Shown: piece by piece, positions 1-8,305 of the stretch
Layout: every line of letters begins with the position of its first letter
Position numbering within the stretch: the stretch's first letter is position 1
Origin: Campylobacterales bacterium
Lineage (GTDB): Bacteria; Campylobacterota; Campylobacteria; Campylobacterales; JACAEZ01
DNA length: 14,330 nucleotides
Direction of reading: 5' to 3'
Assembly: GCA_013388565.1 (NCBI GenBank)
Contig: JACAEZ010000071.1
Location: 1-14,330 of the forward strand
The notes under the pieces: generated by a model
Database searches by the model: none
Seen by the model: only the letters and a program-made list of their open reading frames with translations
What the model was told of the DNA's origin: nothing
Program-made: the position numbers and the translations under genes

Positions 1-1019
1 GTGATAGGCACTATCGCAAATGTTGTAACTAACATAGGTGGCAGATGGTAAAATATCTGTACTATCATAGAGAGTGCTAGTAACCCAATCGACCACATTG
101 CACCATGCTCTAAATAGATATATTTTGAGACGACATCTCTATCGACCATATAAATCGTTAATGACCTAACAGCCATAGCACCGACACCAAGCCCCAACAT
201 GATAATGACTATATTTTGAGTTACAGCAAATGCCCCCAAAATACCATCAAGTGAGAAAGACATATCTATAAGCTCTAAATAAATAAACGATATAAATCCA
301 CCTGTTAATTCCGCTGGTTTGCTTTCATGATGTGAAGTTTCGTCTTCGCCATTTTCGATAAAGCCTTTCAAAAACTCTATCAAATAAAAACAAATCATAC
401 CAATTAACATCGGCACTAAAATTTCCATTTTATTTACAGCTACCAACTCATCTCCCATGATAACCTCTGATGGAGCTAAATATGAGATACCAAGCATTAG
501 TGATAAAATCAAAATCATTCTAATATCACCGATTTTTGAGAGTTTCACAGCAAATTTTTCTACCGAATGTATCCAATGAACATCTTTTTGAGTATCAAAT
601 ATAAACTTTAAAAATAGCATAAGTAAAAACATACCACCAAATGACATAATAACATGATGAGAACTTTCGATAATTCTCTCATACTCATCTGGATTATTTA
701 CAGCTAGATTAAACGACTCTATAAAGCCCATTTCAGTAGATAGATAGACTATCAAAATAGAAAATATAAATCTAACCCCAAAAACAGCTATCAACATACC
801 CCAAATCAAAAACCGTTTTCGCCAAACAACAGCCATAGTAGCTAAAATAGTAGCATTTACAACTGCATTATCAAAAGATAATGACAACTCCAAAACCGAT
901 AATACAGACCCTTGATAAACGGCAAAAAAACCACCATATAAAAATAAAATCACAGTAGCTACCGCCCAGACTCCGAAGAATCCGTAAAAGTAGCTAATTA
1001 TTGGCTTTTGTTCGTTCAT
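1..1019 (-). CDS. DUF475 / TerC-like integral membrane protein (3' end cut by window edge)
   Basis: The reading frame is open from an ATG at 1019 to the left edge, giving about 339 residues. The last residues are outside the window, so the gene is partial at its C-terminus. The protein is mostly hydrophobic membrane segments. It carries the paired acidic motifs of the TerC/DUF475 superfamily: an E-x5-D-N-A type motif ([10 protein letters not shown]44 and D50) in an early helix, and a second copy ([12 protein letters not shown]249 to D258) in a later helix. A hydrophilic, His/Glu-containing loop lies between the two halves ([10 protein letters not shown], just before the second motif). TerC relatives are linked to tellurite resistance and to metal (Mn) export or metalation of secreted proteins; the function of DUF475 itself is not established. 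The ATG overlaps the ppsA stop as ATGA, so translation is probably coupled to ppsA. Family assignment is confident; the substrate is unknown. Confidence 0.85.
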   Translation of the reverse strand, partial: MNEQKPIISYFYGFFGVWAVATVILFLYGGFFAVYQGSVLSVLELSLSFDNAVVNATILATMAVVWRKRFLIWGMLIAVFGVRFIFSILIVYLSTEMGFIESFNLAVNNPDEYERIIESSHHVIMSFGGMFLLMLFLKFIFDTQKDVHWIHSVEKFAVKLSKIGDIRMILILSLMLGISYLAPSEVIMGDELVAVNKMEILVPMLIGMICFYLIEFLKGFIENGEDETSHHESKPAELTGGFISFIYLELIDMSFSLDGILGAFAVTQNIVIIMLGLGVGAMAVRSLTIYMVDRDVVSKYIYLEHGAMWSIGLLALSMIVQIFYHLPPMLVTTFAIVPI

Positions 1020-3430
1020 TTAATCTCTTTTTCTATTTCAGCGATATTTAGCCATGTTGAAACGATAGAGTCTGGATTTAGTGAGATTGATGTAATACCC
1101 TCTTTAACTAATAGTTCTGCAATTTCTGGATAATCTGATGGTGCTTGACCGCAAATACCGACATATTTACCAGCTTTTTTACAAGCCTCAATCGCCATTT
1201 TAAGCATTCTAACAACAGCTTCATTTCTCTCATCAAATATGTGAGCTACAAGTTCGCCATCTCTATCAACACCTAAAGTAAGTTGTGTTAAGTCGTTTGA
1301 ACCGATACTAAATCCATCAAATACCTTTAAAAACTCATCAGCTAAGATAACATTTGATGGTAATTCACACATGACATATATTTCAAGTCCATTTTTGCCC
1401 TGCTCTAAACCACAGCTTTTGAGTATTTCGATAACCTCTTTACCCTCATTTGGAGTTCTAACAAATGGTAACATCAGTTTGATATTTGTAAGTCCATAAT
1501 CATCTCTAACAGCTCTTAAAGCCTCGCACTCCCATTCGTAAGCAGGTCTATACGACTCACTATAGTATCTACTAGCACCTCTATAACCAATCATTGGGTT
1601 TTCTTCATGAGGCTCATATTCGCTACCACCGACCATTCTTTTATATTCATTTGATTTAAAGTCACTCATTCTAACAATAACAGGTTTTGGATAATAAGCA
1701 GCCGCTATCATACCAACACCCTCAATCACTTTTTTCACAAAGAAATCTTTTTCATTGTCGTATCCAGCCGTGATTTTTTTAATCATCTCACTATCAGCAA
1801 CATCTTCTTTTTTGTTATATAAATCAACAAGTGCCAAAGGATGAGCTTTTATGTAGTTATTGATAATAAACTCCATTCTTGCAAGTCCTACTCCATGATT
1901 TGGAAGTTGTGCAAATTTGAAAGCTTTTGTAGGGTCACCTATATTCATATAAACTTTTGTTTTAATATCTGGCATTTCATCTGTGTTGATAACATCTACA
2001 TTATACTCCAATGCACCATCATATACAAAACCATCTTCACCCTCTGCACATGATACAGTTACCATCATGCCATCTTCAAGTACTTCAGTCGAACCAACAG
2101 CTCCAACGATAGCAGGAACACCTATCTCTCTAGCAACAATTGCCGCATGACATGTTCTACCGCCTCTATTTGTGATAACAGCAGCCGCTTTTTTCATCGC
2201 TGGTTCCCAATCTGGGTCAGTGTTATCAGCAACTAAAACTTCACCCTCATTAAACTCATTTATTCTATTTAGTGACTCAATAATTCTAACTCTACCAACA
2301 CCCACTTTACTACCAACAGCTCTACCAGTGATTAACACTTTTTTTGCCTCTTTTGGAGCTTTTATTGTGTATGTCTCTATTGTTGAGAGAGATTTTTTTT
2401 GACTTTGAACAGTCTCTGGTCTAGCTTGAACGATAAAAATATCACCACTGATACCATCTTTCGCCCACTCCATATCCATCGGTCTATAAACTCCCGCCTC
2501 TTCACAGTAATGCTCTTCAATAATCATAGCATATCTAGCTAATTCAGCCACTTCACTATCAGTCAATGAAAATGAGTTAAACTCTTCTTGTGTTGTTGGG
2601 ATATTGTGTGTTGGCTCTTCGCTACCTTTTGGAGCATAAACCATTTTTACATGTTTATGACCTAATTGTCTTTTGATAATCCCCTCTTTATTTTGAGCTA
2701 ATGCTGGTTTGAAAACATAAAACTCATCAGGATTTACAGTACCACCAACTACATTTTCGCCAAGCCCCCAGCTTGATGTGATAAATACAACATCTTTAAA
2801 ACCACTCTCTGTATCGATAGAAAACATTACCCCACTTGAAGCTTTATCACTTCTAACCATCTTTTGGACACCAACAGAAAGTGCCACTTGAAAATGGTCA
2901 AATCCCCTTGATTGTCTATAACTGATAGCTCTATCAGTAAATAGTGATGCAAAACATGATTTTACATAGTGGATTAGTTCAGATTTACCTTGTACATTTA
3001 AGTATGTATCTTGTTGCCCAGCAAATGAAGCATCTGGTAAATCTTCAGCAGTAGCAGAACTTCTAACAGCCACATCAGCCTCATCCATTTTATACTCACT
3101 ACTTAGCATGGCATAAGCATTTAATATCTCATGTTTAAGCTCTTCTGGAATAGGAGTTCCAAAAATTAAATCTCTAATTAATTTTGACCTAGTTTTTAAA
3201 ACATCTAAATCTGTTACATCAACATCTTTTAACAACTCTTTTATAGCACCTCTTAAGTTTGCACTATCTAAAATATGCCAATAAGCCTCCGCCGTAATCG
3301 CAAAACCGTTTGGAACTTTTATACCTTTATGGATTAATGTTTGATACATCTCACCAATACTTGCATTTTTACCACCGACTAACGGCACATCTGTATTTCT
3401 TAACTCGTTAAAAAATTTAATCCACTTCAC
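1016..3430 (-). CDS. ppsA: Phosphoenolpyruvate synthase (pyruvate, water dikinase)
   Basis: This enzyme makes PEP from pyruvate, ATP and water, giving AMP and phosphate, and so allows gluconeogenesis from pyruvate. It has 804 residues, close to E. coli PpsA (792). Three domains are visible in order: an N-terminal ATP/pyruvate-binding domain (about 1-340, with [11 protein letters not shown] near 18 and [20 protein letters not shown] at 120-139), the swivelling phosphohistidine domain (about 365-475, GGRTCHAA with catalytic His428), and the C-terminal PEP/pyruvate TIM barrel (about 490-800, [15 protein letters not shown] at 710-724 and the acid/base Cys760 in GICGQAPSD). All key residues are present, so it should be active. 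The start codon is GTG at 3430, preceded after 5 nt by a very strong ribosome-binding site, AAGGGGGAG, which fixes this start. The stop codon overlaps the start of the DUF475 gene by 4 nt. It follows hemW on the same strand after 92 bp with its own candidate promoter. Confidence 0.97.
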   Translation of the reverse strand: MKWIKFFNELRNTDVPLVGGKNASIGEMYQTLIHKGIKVPNGFAITAEAYWHILDSANLRGAIKELLKDVDVTDLDVLKTRSKLIRDLIFGTPIPEELKHEILNAYAMLSSEYKMDEADVAVRSSATAEDLPDASFAGQQDTYLNVQGKSELIHYVKSCFASLFTDRAISYRQSRGFDHFQVALSVGVQKMVRSDKASSGVMFSIDTESGFKDVVFITSSWGLGENVVGGTVNPDEFYVFKPALAQNKEGIIKRQLGHKHVKMVYAPKGSEEPTHNIPTTQEEFNSFSLTDSEVAELARYAMIIEEHYCEEAGVYRPMDMEWAKDGISGDIFIVQARPETVQSQKKSLSTIETYTIKAPKEAKKVLITGRAVGSKVGVGRVRIIESLNRINEFNEGEVLVADNTDPDWEPAMKKAAAVITNRGGRTCHAAIVAREIGVPAIVGAVGSTEVLEDGMMVTVSCAEGEDGFVYDGALEYNVDVINTDEMPDIKTKVYMNIGDPTKAFKFAQLPNHGVGLARMEFIINNYIKAHPLALVDLYNKKEDVADSEMIKKITAGYDNEKDFFVKKVIEGVGMIAAAYYPKPVIVRMSDFKSNEYKRMVGGSEYEPHEENPMIGYRGASRYYSESYRPAYEWECEALRAVRDDYGLTNIKLMLPFVRTPNEGKEVIEILKSCGLEQGKNGLEIYVMCELPSNVILADEFLKVFDGFSIGSNDLTQLTLGVDRDGELVAHIFDERNEAVVRMLKMAIEACKKAGKYVGICGQAPSDYPEIAELLVKEGITSISLNPDSIVSTWLNIAEIEKEIK

Positions 3431-3458
3431 GATAACTCCCCCTTAAAAAAAAATTTTG

Positions 3459-3477
3459 AAATTTTACTATAAAATTT
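3459..3477 (-). promoter_or_regulatory. ppsA leader: 8-bp AT-only inverted repeat overlapping candidate -10 boxes
   Basis: The 92-bp gap between hemW and ppsA (3431-3522) holds a perfect inverted repeat with 8-bp arms (AAATTTTA / TAAAATTT) and a 3-nt centre. On the minus strand it contains TATAGT (3471-3466) and TAAAAT (3466-3461), either of which could be a -10 element. A start near position 3459-3454 would give a leader of about 25-30 nt. Downstream on the minus strand come four A and a run of nine T (3453-3445), then the ribosome-binding site. The same structure could be read as a weak, GC-free terminator hairpin for hemW. I favour a promoter, because no G-C pair stabilises the stem and the T run is not adjacent to it. 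The rest of the gap is featureless AT-rich DNA. Confidence 0.4.
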
Positions 3478-3522
3478 GTATAAATAACTTATATTAGCTC
3501 TTGTTATATATATTTTTGTAAT

Positions 3523-4554
3523 CTATAAATAAAGTGCTATTTCATCACTTAAAAGAAAATTTTTGTTATAAATTTTTCCATCTTTTATATATATCAAATC
3601 TTCATGAAGTAGGTTGTTTATATTTGTTTGATTTATTAAATTAATATCAATGCCTACAGTAGAGCGAAGTCCTAAAAATATCTGTTCAAATCTTTTATCA
3701 TTTTCCAAAAGGTGTTCTGTAGTTTTAGAAAATGGATTTTTTATATAATCATCTAAATTTGAATTATTAAAATATCTGTTTTCTAAATCAAATTCAACAG
3801 CACCACATCCGCATCCAATGTAAGGTTTATACTCCCAATATCCTAAATTATGTTTTGAAATTTTTTTGCCAAAATTTGAAATTTCATAGTGTTCAAAGCC
3901 ATTTTTTATAAGTAGTTGATATATCTCATTTATATCAAATTCATGCTCTTTTTTAACATTTGTTGAATTAAAAAATTTTGTATTTTCTTCTATTGTAAGT
4001 GAATATAGACTCAAATGGTCTATATCTAAATCTAAAAATTGTTCACATTCATGATATAAAAAATCTTTATTATCAAATATTGTAGAAAAGATCAAATCAC
4101 AACTGATATTTTCAAATCCTACTTTTTTTGCACTATTTATTGCATTTAACACATCTTTTTTTGTATGGTTTCTACCAAGTAGCAGTAACTTTTCATTATT
4201 AAAGCTTTGCACTCCAAAACTTACTCTATTTACTCCTAATTTTTTAATATTTTCAAGCCAATTTAAATTTGCTGAATTTGGATTTGCTTCTATAGTTATC
4301 TCTATATCTTTAGAAAAATAATCTTTTAATATTTCAAAACTCTCTTCATAAAAGTTTGCTTCAAGTGTAGATGGAGTGCCTCCACCTATGTATAGTGTTT
4401 CTATGCTTTCATGAAGGTTTTTTAACTTATATTTAATTTCTAAATTTAATGAATTAATATAATTTCTTTTAGTTTCGTATCTGTTTGTATATGATACAAA
4501 TGAACAATAGTTACATTTACTATCGCAAAATGGTATATGTATGTAGAAAAGCAC
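3523..4554 (-). CDS. hemW: HemW-like radical SAM protein (heme chaperone, HemN family)
   Basis: This 343-residue radical SAM protein has the cluster motif CDSKCNYC (Cys10, Cys14, Cys17) in the typical start IHIPFC. The residue after the third Cys-x is Phe (CNYCSF), whereas true coproporphyrinogen dehydrogenase HemN has a fourth Cys there. Other family marks are GGGTPS (57-62, SAM binding), RVSFGVQSF (110-118) and the HNxxYW element (KHNLGYW) followed by IGCGCGA. HemW binds heme and is thought to deliver it to respiratory proteins; many family members are mis-annotated as oxygen-independent coproporphyrinogen oxidase, a role I consider unlikely here. The start is GTG at 4554 with AAGGA about 7 nt upstream. 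It is transcribed away from rppH, apparently from a shared divergent promoter. H. pylori has a HemN-family gene (HP1226) in the equivalent place, as I recall. Confidence 0.88.
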   Translation of the reverse strand: MLFYIHIPFCDSKCNYCSFVSYTNRYETKRNYINSLNLEIKYKLKNLHESIETLYIGGGTPSTLEANFYEESFEILKDYFSKDIEITIEANPNSANLNWLENIKKLGVNRVSFGVQSFNNEKLLLLGRNHTKKDVLNAINSAKKVGFENISCDLIFSTIFDNKDFLYHECEQFLDLDIDHLSLYSLTIEENTKFFNSTNVKKEHEFDINEIYQLLIKNGFEHYEISNFGKKISKHNLGYWEYKPYIGCGCGAVEFDLENRYFNNSNLDDYIKNPFSKTTEHLLENDKRFEQIFLGLRSTVGIDINLINQTNINNLLHEDLIYIKDGKIYNKNFLLSDEIALYL

Positions 4555-4581
4555 TATTTATCCTTTTTTAAATAGATTTGA

Positions 4582-4595
4582 GTTAGAATTCTAAC
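4582..4595. promoter_or_regulatory. Symmetric divergent promoter between hemW and rppH
   Basis: The 64-bp gap between the two divergent genes contains one perfect 14-bp palindrome, GTTAGAATTCTAAC. Because it is symmetric, it reads TAGAAT (5 of 6 matches to the -10 consensus TATAAT) on both strands: 4584-4589 on plus and 4593-4588 on minus. Predicted starts would give leaders of about 23 nt for rppH and 27 nt for hemW, which are sensible lengths on both sides. No -35 box is evident, which is usual for Campylobacterota housekeeping promoters. An alternative reading is a repressor operator for a dimeric regulator. Confidence 0.5.
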
Positions 4596-4618
4596 AAATT
4601 TTTTAAAAAGATTAAGTT

Positions 4619-5101
4619 ATGGGTGATATAGTAAGAGGGCAAAAAAGGTATAGACCGAATGTATCGGCTATAATTTTGTCGCCTAAATATCCAGATGTTT
4701 GTGAAGTGTTCATTGCAGCAAGAAGTGATTTTAAAGATGCTTGGCAATTTCCACAAGGTGGTATTGATGATGGTGAAACTCCAAAAGAGGCTCTTTTTAG
4801 AGAGCTAAAAGAGGAGATTGGTACAAATGATATTGAAATAGTGTCGCAATATCCTTCATGGGTTAGTTATGATTTCCCAGAGGTGATTGCTAAAAAAATG
4901 TACCCTTATGATGGGCAAATACAAAAATATTTTTTGGTTAAACTTAAAAGAGATAGTAAGATAAACTTGGATACAAAAAATCCAGAATTTTCTACTTTTA
5001 AATTTGTACCGTATGATGAAATTTTTAATTATGTTACATATTTTAAAAGACCTGTTTATAAAAAAGTTTTAAATTACTTTAAAAAAGAAGGATATTTATA
5101 A
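4619..5101 (+). CDS. rppH: RNA pyrophosphohydrolase (Nudix hydrolase)
   Basis: RppH removes pyrophosphate from the 5' triphosphate end of transcripts and so starts RNase-dependent mRNA decay; the family also cleaves dinucleoside polyphosphates. The 160-residue protein begins YRPNVSAII after a short lead, as RppH proteins do. It has a full Nudix box from Gly47 to Thr69 (GGIDDGE, then RELKEEIG, with metal-binding Glu65 and Glu66). FPQGG just before the box is the RppH signature. The ATG at 4619 has only a weak A-rich ribosome-binding site. The stop codon TAA shares its last base with the lysC ATG, so the two are translationally coupled. The H. pylori homologue is HP1228, also directly before lysC in my recollection. 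Confidence 0.94.
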   Translation: MGDIVRGQKRYRPNVSAIILSPKYPDVCEVFIAARSDFKDAWQFPQGGIDDGETPKEALFRELKEEIGTNDIEIVSQYPSWVSYDFPEVIAKKMYPYDGQIQKYFLVKLKRDSKINLDTKNPEFSTFKFVPYDEIFNYVTYFKRPVYKKVLNYFKKEGYL

Positions 5102-6306
5102 TGCTTATTGTTCAAAAATATGGTGGAACGAGTGTTGGGACATTAGAAAGAATAGCAAATGTAGCTCAAAGGGTTATTGAGACTAAAAATGATGGTAATA
5201 AAGTAATTGTTGTTGTATCTGCTATGAGTGGTGAAACAAATAAATTGGTAGATTTTGCACACCATTTTAGTAAAACTCCTGCTACTAGAGATATGGATAT
5301 ATTGCTTAGTTCTGGAGAGAGAGTTACTGCTGCATTGCTTTCTATTGCTTTACAAGAAAAAGGGTATAAGGCTGTTGCTTTAACTGGAAGACAAGCTGGA
5401 ATAATAACAGACAACTCTTTTACAAAAGCTAGGATTGATAGAATAGATACAAGTTATATGCAAAAGTTAGTTGATGATGATTGTATTGTTGTAGTTGCTG
5501 GTTTTCAAGGTATTACAGAAGATGGTTCTGTAACTACTCTTGGAAGAGGTGGCAGTGATTTGACTGCTGTTGCAATTGCTGGAGCTATTGAGGCTGAACT
5601 TTGTGAAATTTTTACAGATGTTGATGGAGTTTATACAACAGACCCAAGAATAGAACCTAAAGCTAAAAAGCTTGATATGGTTAGTTATGATGAGATGTTG
5701 GAGTTAGCATCACTTGGTGCAAAAGTTTTACAAAATCGTTCGGTTGAACTTGCTAAAAAGTTAAATGTAAATTTAGTTACAAGAAATTCTTTTAATAATA
5801 ATCAAGGAACTTTAATAACAAAGGAAGAGAATATTATGGAAAAACCAATAGTTAGTGGTATAGCATTAGATAAAAATCAAGCTAGAGTTAGTGTTATAAA
5901 TGTAGATGACAAACCAGGAATTGCAGCTAATATTTTTAGAAAATTGGCTGAAGAGAATATAAATGTTGATATGATAGTCCAAACAGTAGGTCATGATGGT
6001 AAAACTGATATAGATTTTACAGTTCCTGAAAGTGAACTTGAGAGAACTAAAATAGTTATGGGAAAACTTAGTGATAGTTACAAAAATGTAGAGTATGATG
6101 CTTCTATTGCTAAAGTTTCTATAGTTGGTGTTGGCATGAAATCACATAGTGGTGTAGCTAGTAAAGCATTTGATACAATGGCAAAAGAGAATATTAATAT
6201 TGTCATGATAAGTACAAGTGAGATAAAAATATCTATGGTAATTGATAGTAAATATAGTGAACTTGCTGTTAGAACACTTCATGAAGCTTATGAATTAGAT
6301 AAATAA
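5101..6306 (+). CDS. lysC: Aspartokinase (lysine/threonine-sensitive type), alpha subunit
   Basis: This enzyme phosphorylates L-aspartate with ATP, the first step towards lysine, diaminopimelate, methionine and threonine. The 401-residue protein has the N-terminal kinase domain (KYGGTSVG at 6-13, SSGERVTAALL at 70-80, TLGRGGSDLTA at 146-156, FTDVDGVYTTDP at 171-182). Two C-terminal ACT domains follow (about 262-400), with the conserved VGMKSHSGVA and MISTSEIKISMVI segments that form the amino-acid effector site. The start at 5101 has AAGAAGGA 8 nt upstream and overlaps the rppH stop by one base. The length and the position of Met246 match the Bacillus/Corynebacterium type of aspartokinase, which forms alpha2beta2 tetramers using a second, internal start (see 5821-5838). 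Feedback residues look wild type. Confidence 0.97.
   Translation: MLIVQKYGGTSVGTLERIANVAQRVIETKNDGNKVIVVVSAMSGETNKLVDFAHHFSKTPATRDMDILLSSGERVTAALLSIALQEKGYKAVALTGRQAGIITDNSFTKARIDRIDTSYMQKLVDDDCIVVVAGFQGITEDGSVTTLGRGGSDLTAVAIAGAIEAELCEIFTDVDGVYTTDPRIEPKAKKLDMVSYDEMLELASLGAKVLQNRSVELAKKLNVNLVTRNSFNNNQGTLITKEENIMEKPIVSGIALDKNQARVSVINVDDKPGIAANIFRKLAEENINVDMIVQTVGHDGKTDIDFTVPESELERTKIVMGKLSDSYKNVEYDASIAKVSIVGVGMKSHSGVASKAFDTMAKENINIVMISTSEIKISMVIDSKYSELAVRTLHEAYELDK
5821..5838 (+). promoter_or_regulatory. Internal ribosome-binding site and start for aspartokinase beta subunit
   Basis: Inside lysC, in frame, a purine-rich AAGGAAGAG (5821-5829) lies 6 nt before ATG 5836-5838 (codon 246). Translation from here to 6306 gives a 156-residue protein made almost only of the two ACT regulatory domains, beginning MEKPIVSGIAL. 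Aspartokinase II of Bacillus subtilis makes its beta subunit from an internal start at the same codon position, and Corynebacterium does likewise. That the same happens here is inference from the site and the family. Confidence 0.6.
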
Positions 6307-6328
6307 ACATTAAAAGCTAAATGATATA

Positions 6329-6877
6329 ATGAAACAATTTTTAAAGTGGACTATTGATACGATTAGAAATGATGAAGGTATTAGTAATTGGGTTGAAGAG
6401 AGGAAGTATGAATGGCTTCCTCTTGTTTCAAATCTTATAAATAATCTATTAATGGGTCAATCAATAATTGTTATAACTGATCATGATAGAAAATGGTTTG
6501 GACAATATGTACTCTATTCAATTAATAAACCAGAAAAAAATAGACCACTTCTCCCTTTTTACTCTATAGAATCTATATTTCCTCATTTAGATAAAGTTAA
6601 AAATGAAGATGAGATACAACAATTAAATGATTTGCTTTCACTCTCTTTTACAAATGGGTATTTAATTTGGTATATAGGAAAAGGCAATACAAATAGAGCA
6701 TATATTGCAAAGAGTAGAAATGATAGTTTTTTATGGATAATGGATGAAGATTTACAAAATAGTTTTCATTTTTCCTCTGTTGATGATTTGTTGGATATTA
6801 GATTAATCCAATTGTTTAGGCTTTTTGATAAAAGTATTAATGCTGCTATGTTTAATGAAATTGATGTAAATCAGTAA
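6329..6877 (+). CDS. hobA: HobA, DnaA-binding replication initiation factor
   Basis: HobA binds domain I of DnaA as a tetramer and helps build the initiation complex at oriC. It is the structural counterpart of E. coli DiaA and is restricted to Campylobacterota. I recognise it from its opening (MKQFLKWTIDTIR), its length (182 residues; H. pylori HP1230 is about 180), the conserved aromatic-rich core and its place between lysC and the delta' gene. It has no signal peptide or membrane segment, so it should be cytoplasmic. The ATG at 6329 is 22 nt after the lysC stop. There is no good ribosome-binding site, so expression may depend on reinitiation from lysC. A tiny overlapping ATG at 6321 leads to a stop after two codons and is not a gene. 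Confidence 0.87.
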   Translation: MKQFLKWTIDTIRNDEGISNWVEERKYEWLPLVSNLINNLLMGQSIIVITDHDRKWFGQYVLYSINKPEKNRPLLPFYSIESIFPHLDKVKNEDEIQQLNDLLSLSFTNGYLIWYIGKGNTNRAYIAKSRNDSFLWIMDEDLQNSFHFSSVDDLLDIRLIQLFRLFDKSINAAMFNEIDVNQ

Positions 6878-6886
6878 TATTTAAAA

Positions 6887-7492
6887 ATGATATTAGATGA
6901 CAAAAATAGAGTTTTCATATCAACAGATATAGATAAATGTATTGAACATTTAAAACAACTCTCTTTTAATAGATTTGTTGTCTTTAGAAGGGAAGATTTT
7001 TTAATAGATGATGCAAAAGATGTTGTAAAAGAGGCATATATTACATCTGATGATTTAAAATATATTATTTTAGCTGCAAATAAATTTAATGTATATGCCC
7101 AAAACTCTCTTTTAAAAGTACTTGAAGAACCTCCAAAAAATGTGGTATTTATCATAATAACAAAATCAAAATCCACACTTCTACCTACAATCAAATCAAG
7201 AACTCAAATAGAAGTTTTTGAAAAAGAGAAGATTGATTATTCAATAGATTTTGATTTAAAAAGATTAGATTTAAAAAATGTGTATGAAATATTGCAAAGA
7301 TACCAACATTTGACAAAAGAAGATGCAAAAGAGTTAGTTCAAAAAATTTTTTTAAATATAACAACTTTAAATCTAAAATTAACAGAAAAAGAGTTAGATA
7401 TGTTTTCAAAATCTATAAGATTGCTTGAACTCAATTCAAAACCTATAAATATTATTACTCAAATTTTACTTACACTAGCTATTCGTAAATAA
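6887..7492 (+). CDS. holB: DNA polymerase III subunit delta' (short form)
   Basis: Delta' is a rigid part of the clamp-loader complex that places the sliding clamp on primed DNA. The protein has 201 residues, well short of the roughly 330 of E. coli HolB. It keeps the diagnostic segment NSLLKVLEEPPKNVVF (73-88) followed by LLPTIKSRTQ (98-107), which corresponds to the sensor region with SRC changed to SRT. The N-terminal Walker A motif and zinc-binding cysteines of larger relatives are missing, consistent with delta' not needing ATP hydrolysis. The gene starts 9 nt after hobA with no clear ribosome-binding site. The pairing of initiation factor and clamp-loader genes is conserved in Campylobacterota (HP1230-HP1231 in H. 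pylori, from memory). Alternative name: generic AAA clamp-loader subunit. Confidence 0.85.
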   Translation: MILDDKNRVFISTDIDKCIEHLKQLSFNRFVVFRREDFLIDDAKDVVKEAYITSDDLKYIILAANKFNVYAQNSLLKVLEEPPKNVVFIIITKSKSTLLPTIKSRTQIEVFEKEKIDYSIDFDLKRLDLKNVYEILQRYQHLTKEDAKELVQKIFLNITTLNLKLTEKELDMFSKSIRLLELNSKPINIITQILLTLAIRK

Positions 7493-7513
7493 AAATCATA
7501 GGAGATACTTTTC

Positions 7514-8305
7514 ATGAACTATTTTTCAATCTTCGGAAATCCAATCAATCACTCCAAATCACCGCAAATGCACAATATGGCATTTAAAAAATTTGGATAT
7601 AAAGGTGTATATTCAAGATATTTACTAAATGATGGCTCTTTATTTAGAGAGAAGTTTTTAAATTTTGGCTTAAGCGGAGCTAATATTACAGTTCCATTTA
7701 AAGAAGATGCTTTTAATCAATGTGATGAAGTTATAGGCATTGCAAAAAAATTAGAAGCTGTTAATACTGTAACTGAAAAAAATGGAAAGTTAATTGGATA
7801 CAATACAGATGCACCTGGTTTTTTTGAGATGATAAAAAGTAGAGATGATATTCAAAATATTGCTATAGTTGGTGCTGGTGGAACTGCAAAAGCAATTTCT
7901 ATCTACTTAAGAGATTTAGGATACAATATTTGTATCATTAATAGAAGTTTAAATAGAAAAGAGTATTATATTAAGAACAATATACCTTTTTTTACACTAG
8001 ATGATATAAATATTTTTGATTTTGATTTAATTATAAATAGTACAAGTGCTGGTTTAATTGACAATTTATTACCAATAAATATAGATTTATTGAAAAAAAT
8101 ATCAAGAAATTCAAAAATATTTATTGATGTTATTTATGGCAAACAGACACCATTTTTACAATTTGCAAAAGAAAATAGTATAGATTATAAAGATGGTTTT
8201 GAAATGTTACTAAATCAAGGTGTAATAGCATTTGATTATTTTACAAATCATCAATTTGATTTAAAAGATATAAAAAGGTATATGGCTTATGGCTTGACAT
8301 TATAA
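7514..8305 (+). CDS. aroE: Shikimate dehydrogenase (NADP-dependent)
   Basis: AroE reduces 3-dehydroshikimate to shikimate with NADPH in the route to chorismate and aromatic amino acids. The 263-residue protein has the usual parts: substrate-binding GNPINHSKSPQMHN (8-21), NITVPFKE (57-64) with catalytic Lys63, NTDAPGF (97-103) with Asp99, the Rossmann loop GAGGTAKA (120-127), an NR dinucleotide-binding motif (143-144, in INRSLNRKE) suggesting NADP preference, NSTSAGL (175-181) and the C-terminal GFEMLLNQG (228-236). A strong AGGAGA 8 nt before ATG 7514 supports the start. The gap from holB is 21 bp, so the gene is probably in the same operon. Confidence 0.96.
   Translation: MNYFSIFGNPINHSKSPQMHNMAFKKFGYKGVYSRYLLNDGSLFREKFLNFGLSGANITVPFKEDAFNQCDEVIGIAKKLEAVNTVTEKNGKLIGYNTDAPGFFEMIKSRDDIQNIAIVGAGGTAKAISIYLRDLGYNICIINRSLNRKEYYIKNNIPFFTLDDINIFDFDLIINSTSAGLIDNLLPINIDLLKKISRNSKIFIDVIYGKQTPFLQFAKENSIDYKDGFEMLLNQGVIAFDYFTNHQFDLKDIKRYMAYGLTL

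Noticed and set aside
2393..2400. A run of eight A on the coding strand of ppsA, in the linker between the ATP-binding and phosphohistidine domains (codons CAA AAA AAA), as a possible programmed frameshift site.
   Set aside because: Equal runs occur in other genes here, for example near 11555-11562 in the kinase gene. They follow from Lys codon use in AT-rich DNA, and no stimulating structure or useful alternative frame is visible.
1841..2402. Plus-strand open frames antisense to ppsA, and similar frames opposite lysC, holB and the hydrogenase genes.
   Set aside because: They lie fully inside well-supported genes on the other strand, have no ribosome-binding sites and give proteins with no recognisable features.
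6325..6330. TATAAT at the hobA start, and a similar TATAAT at the lysC start (5097-5102), as promoters.
   Set aside because: Both overlap the start codon of the gene they would serve, so transcripts would begin inside the coding region. They reflect A/T-rich start contexts.
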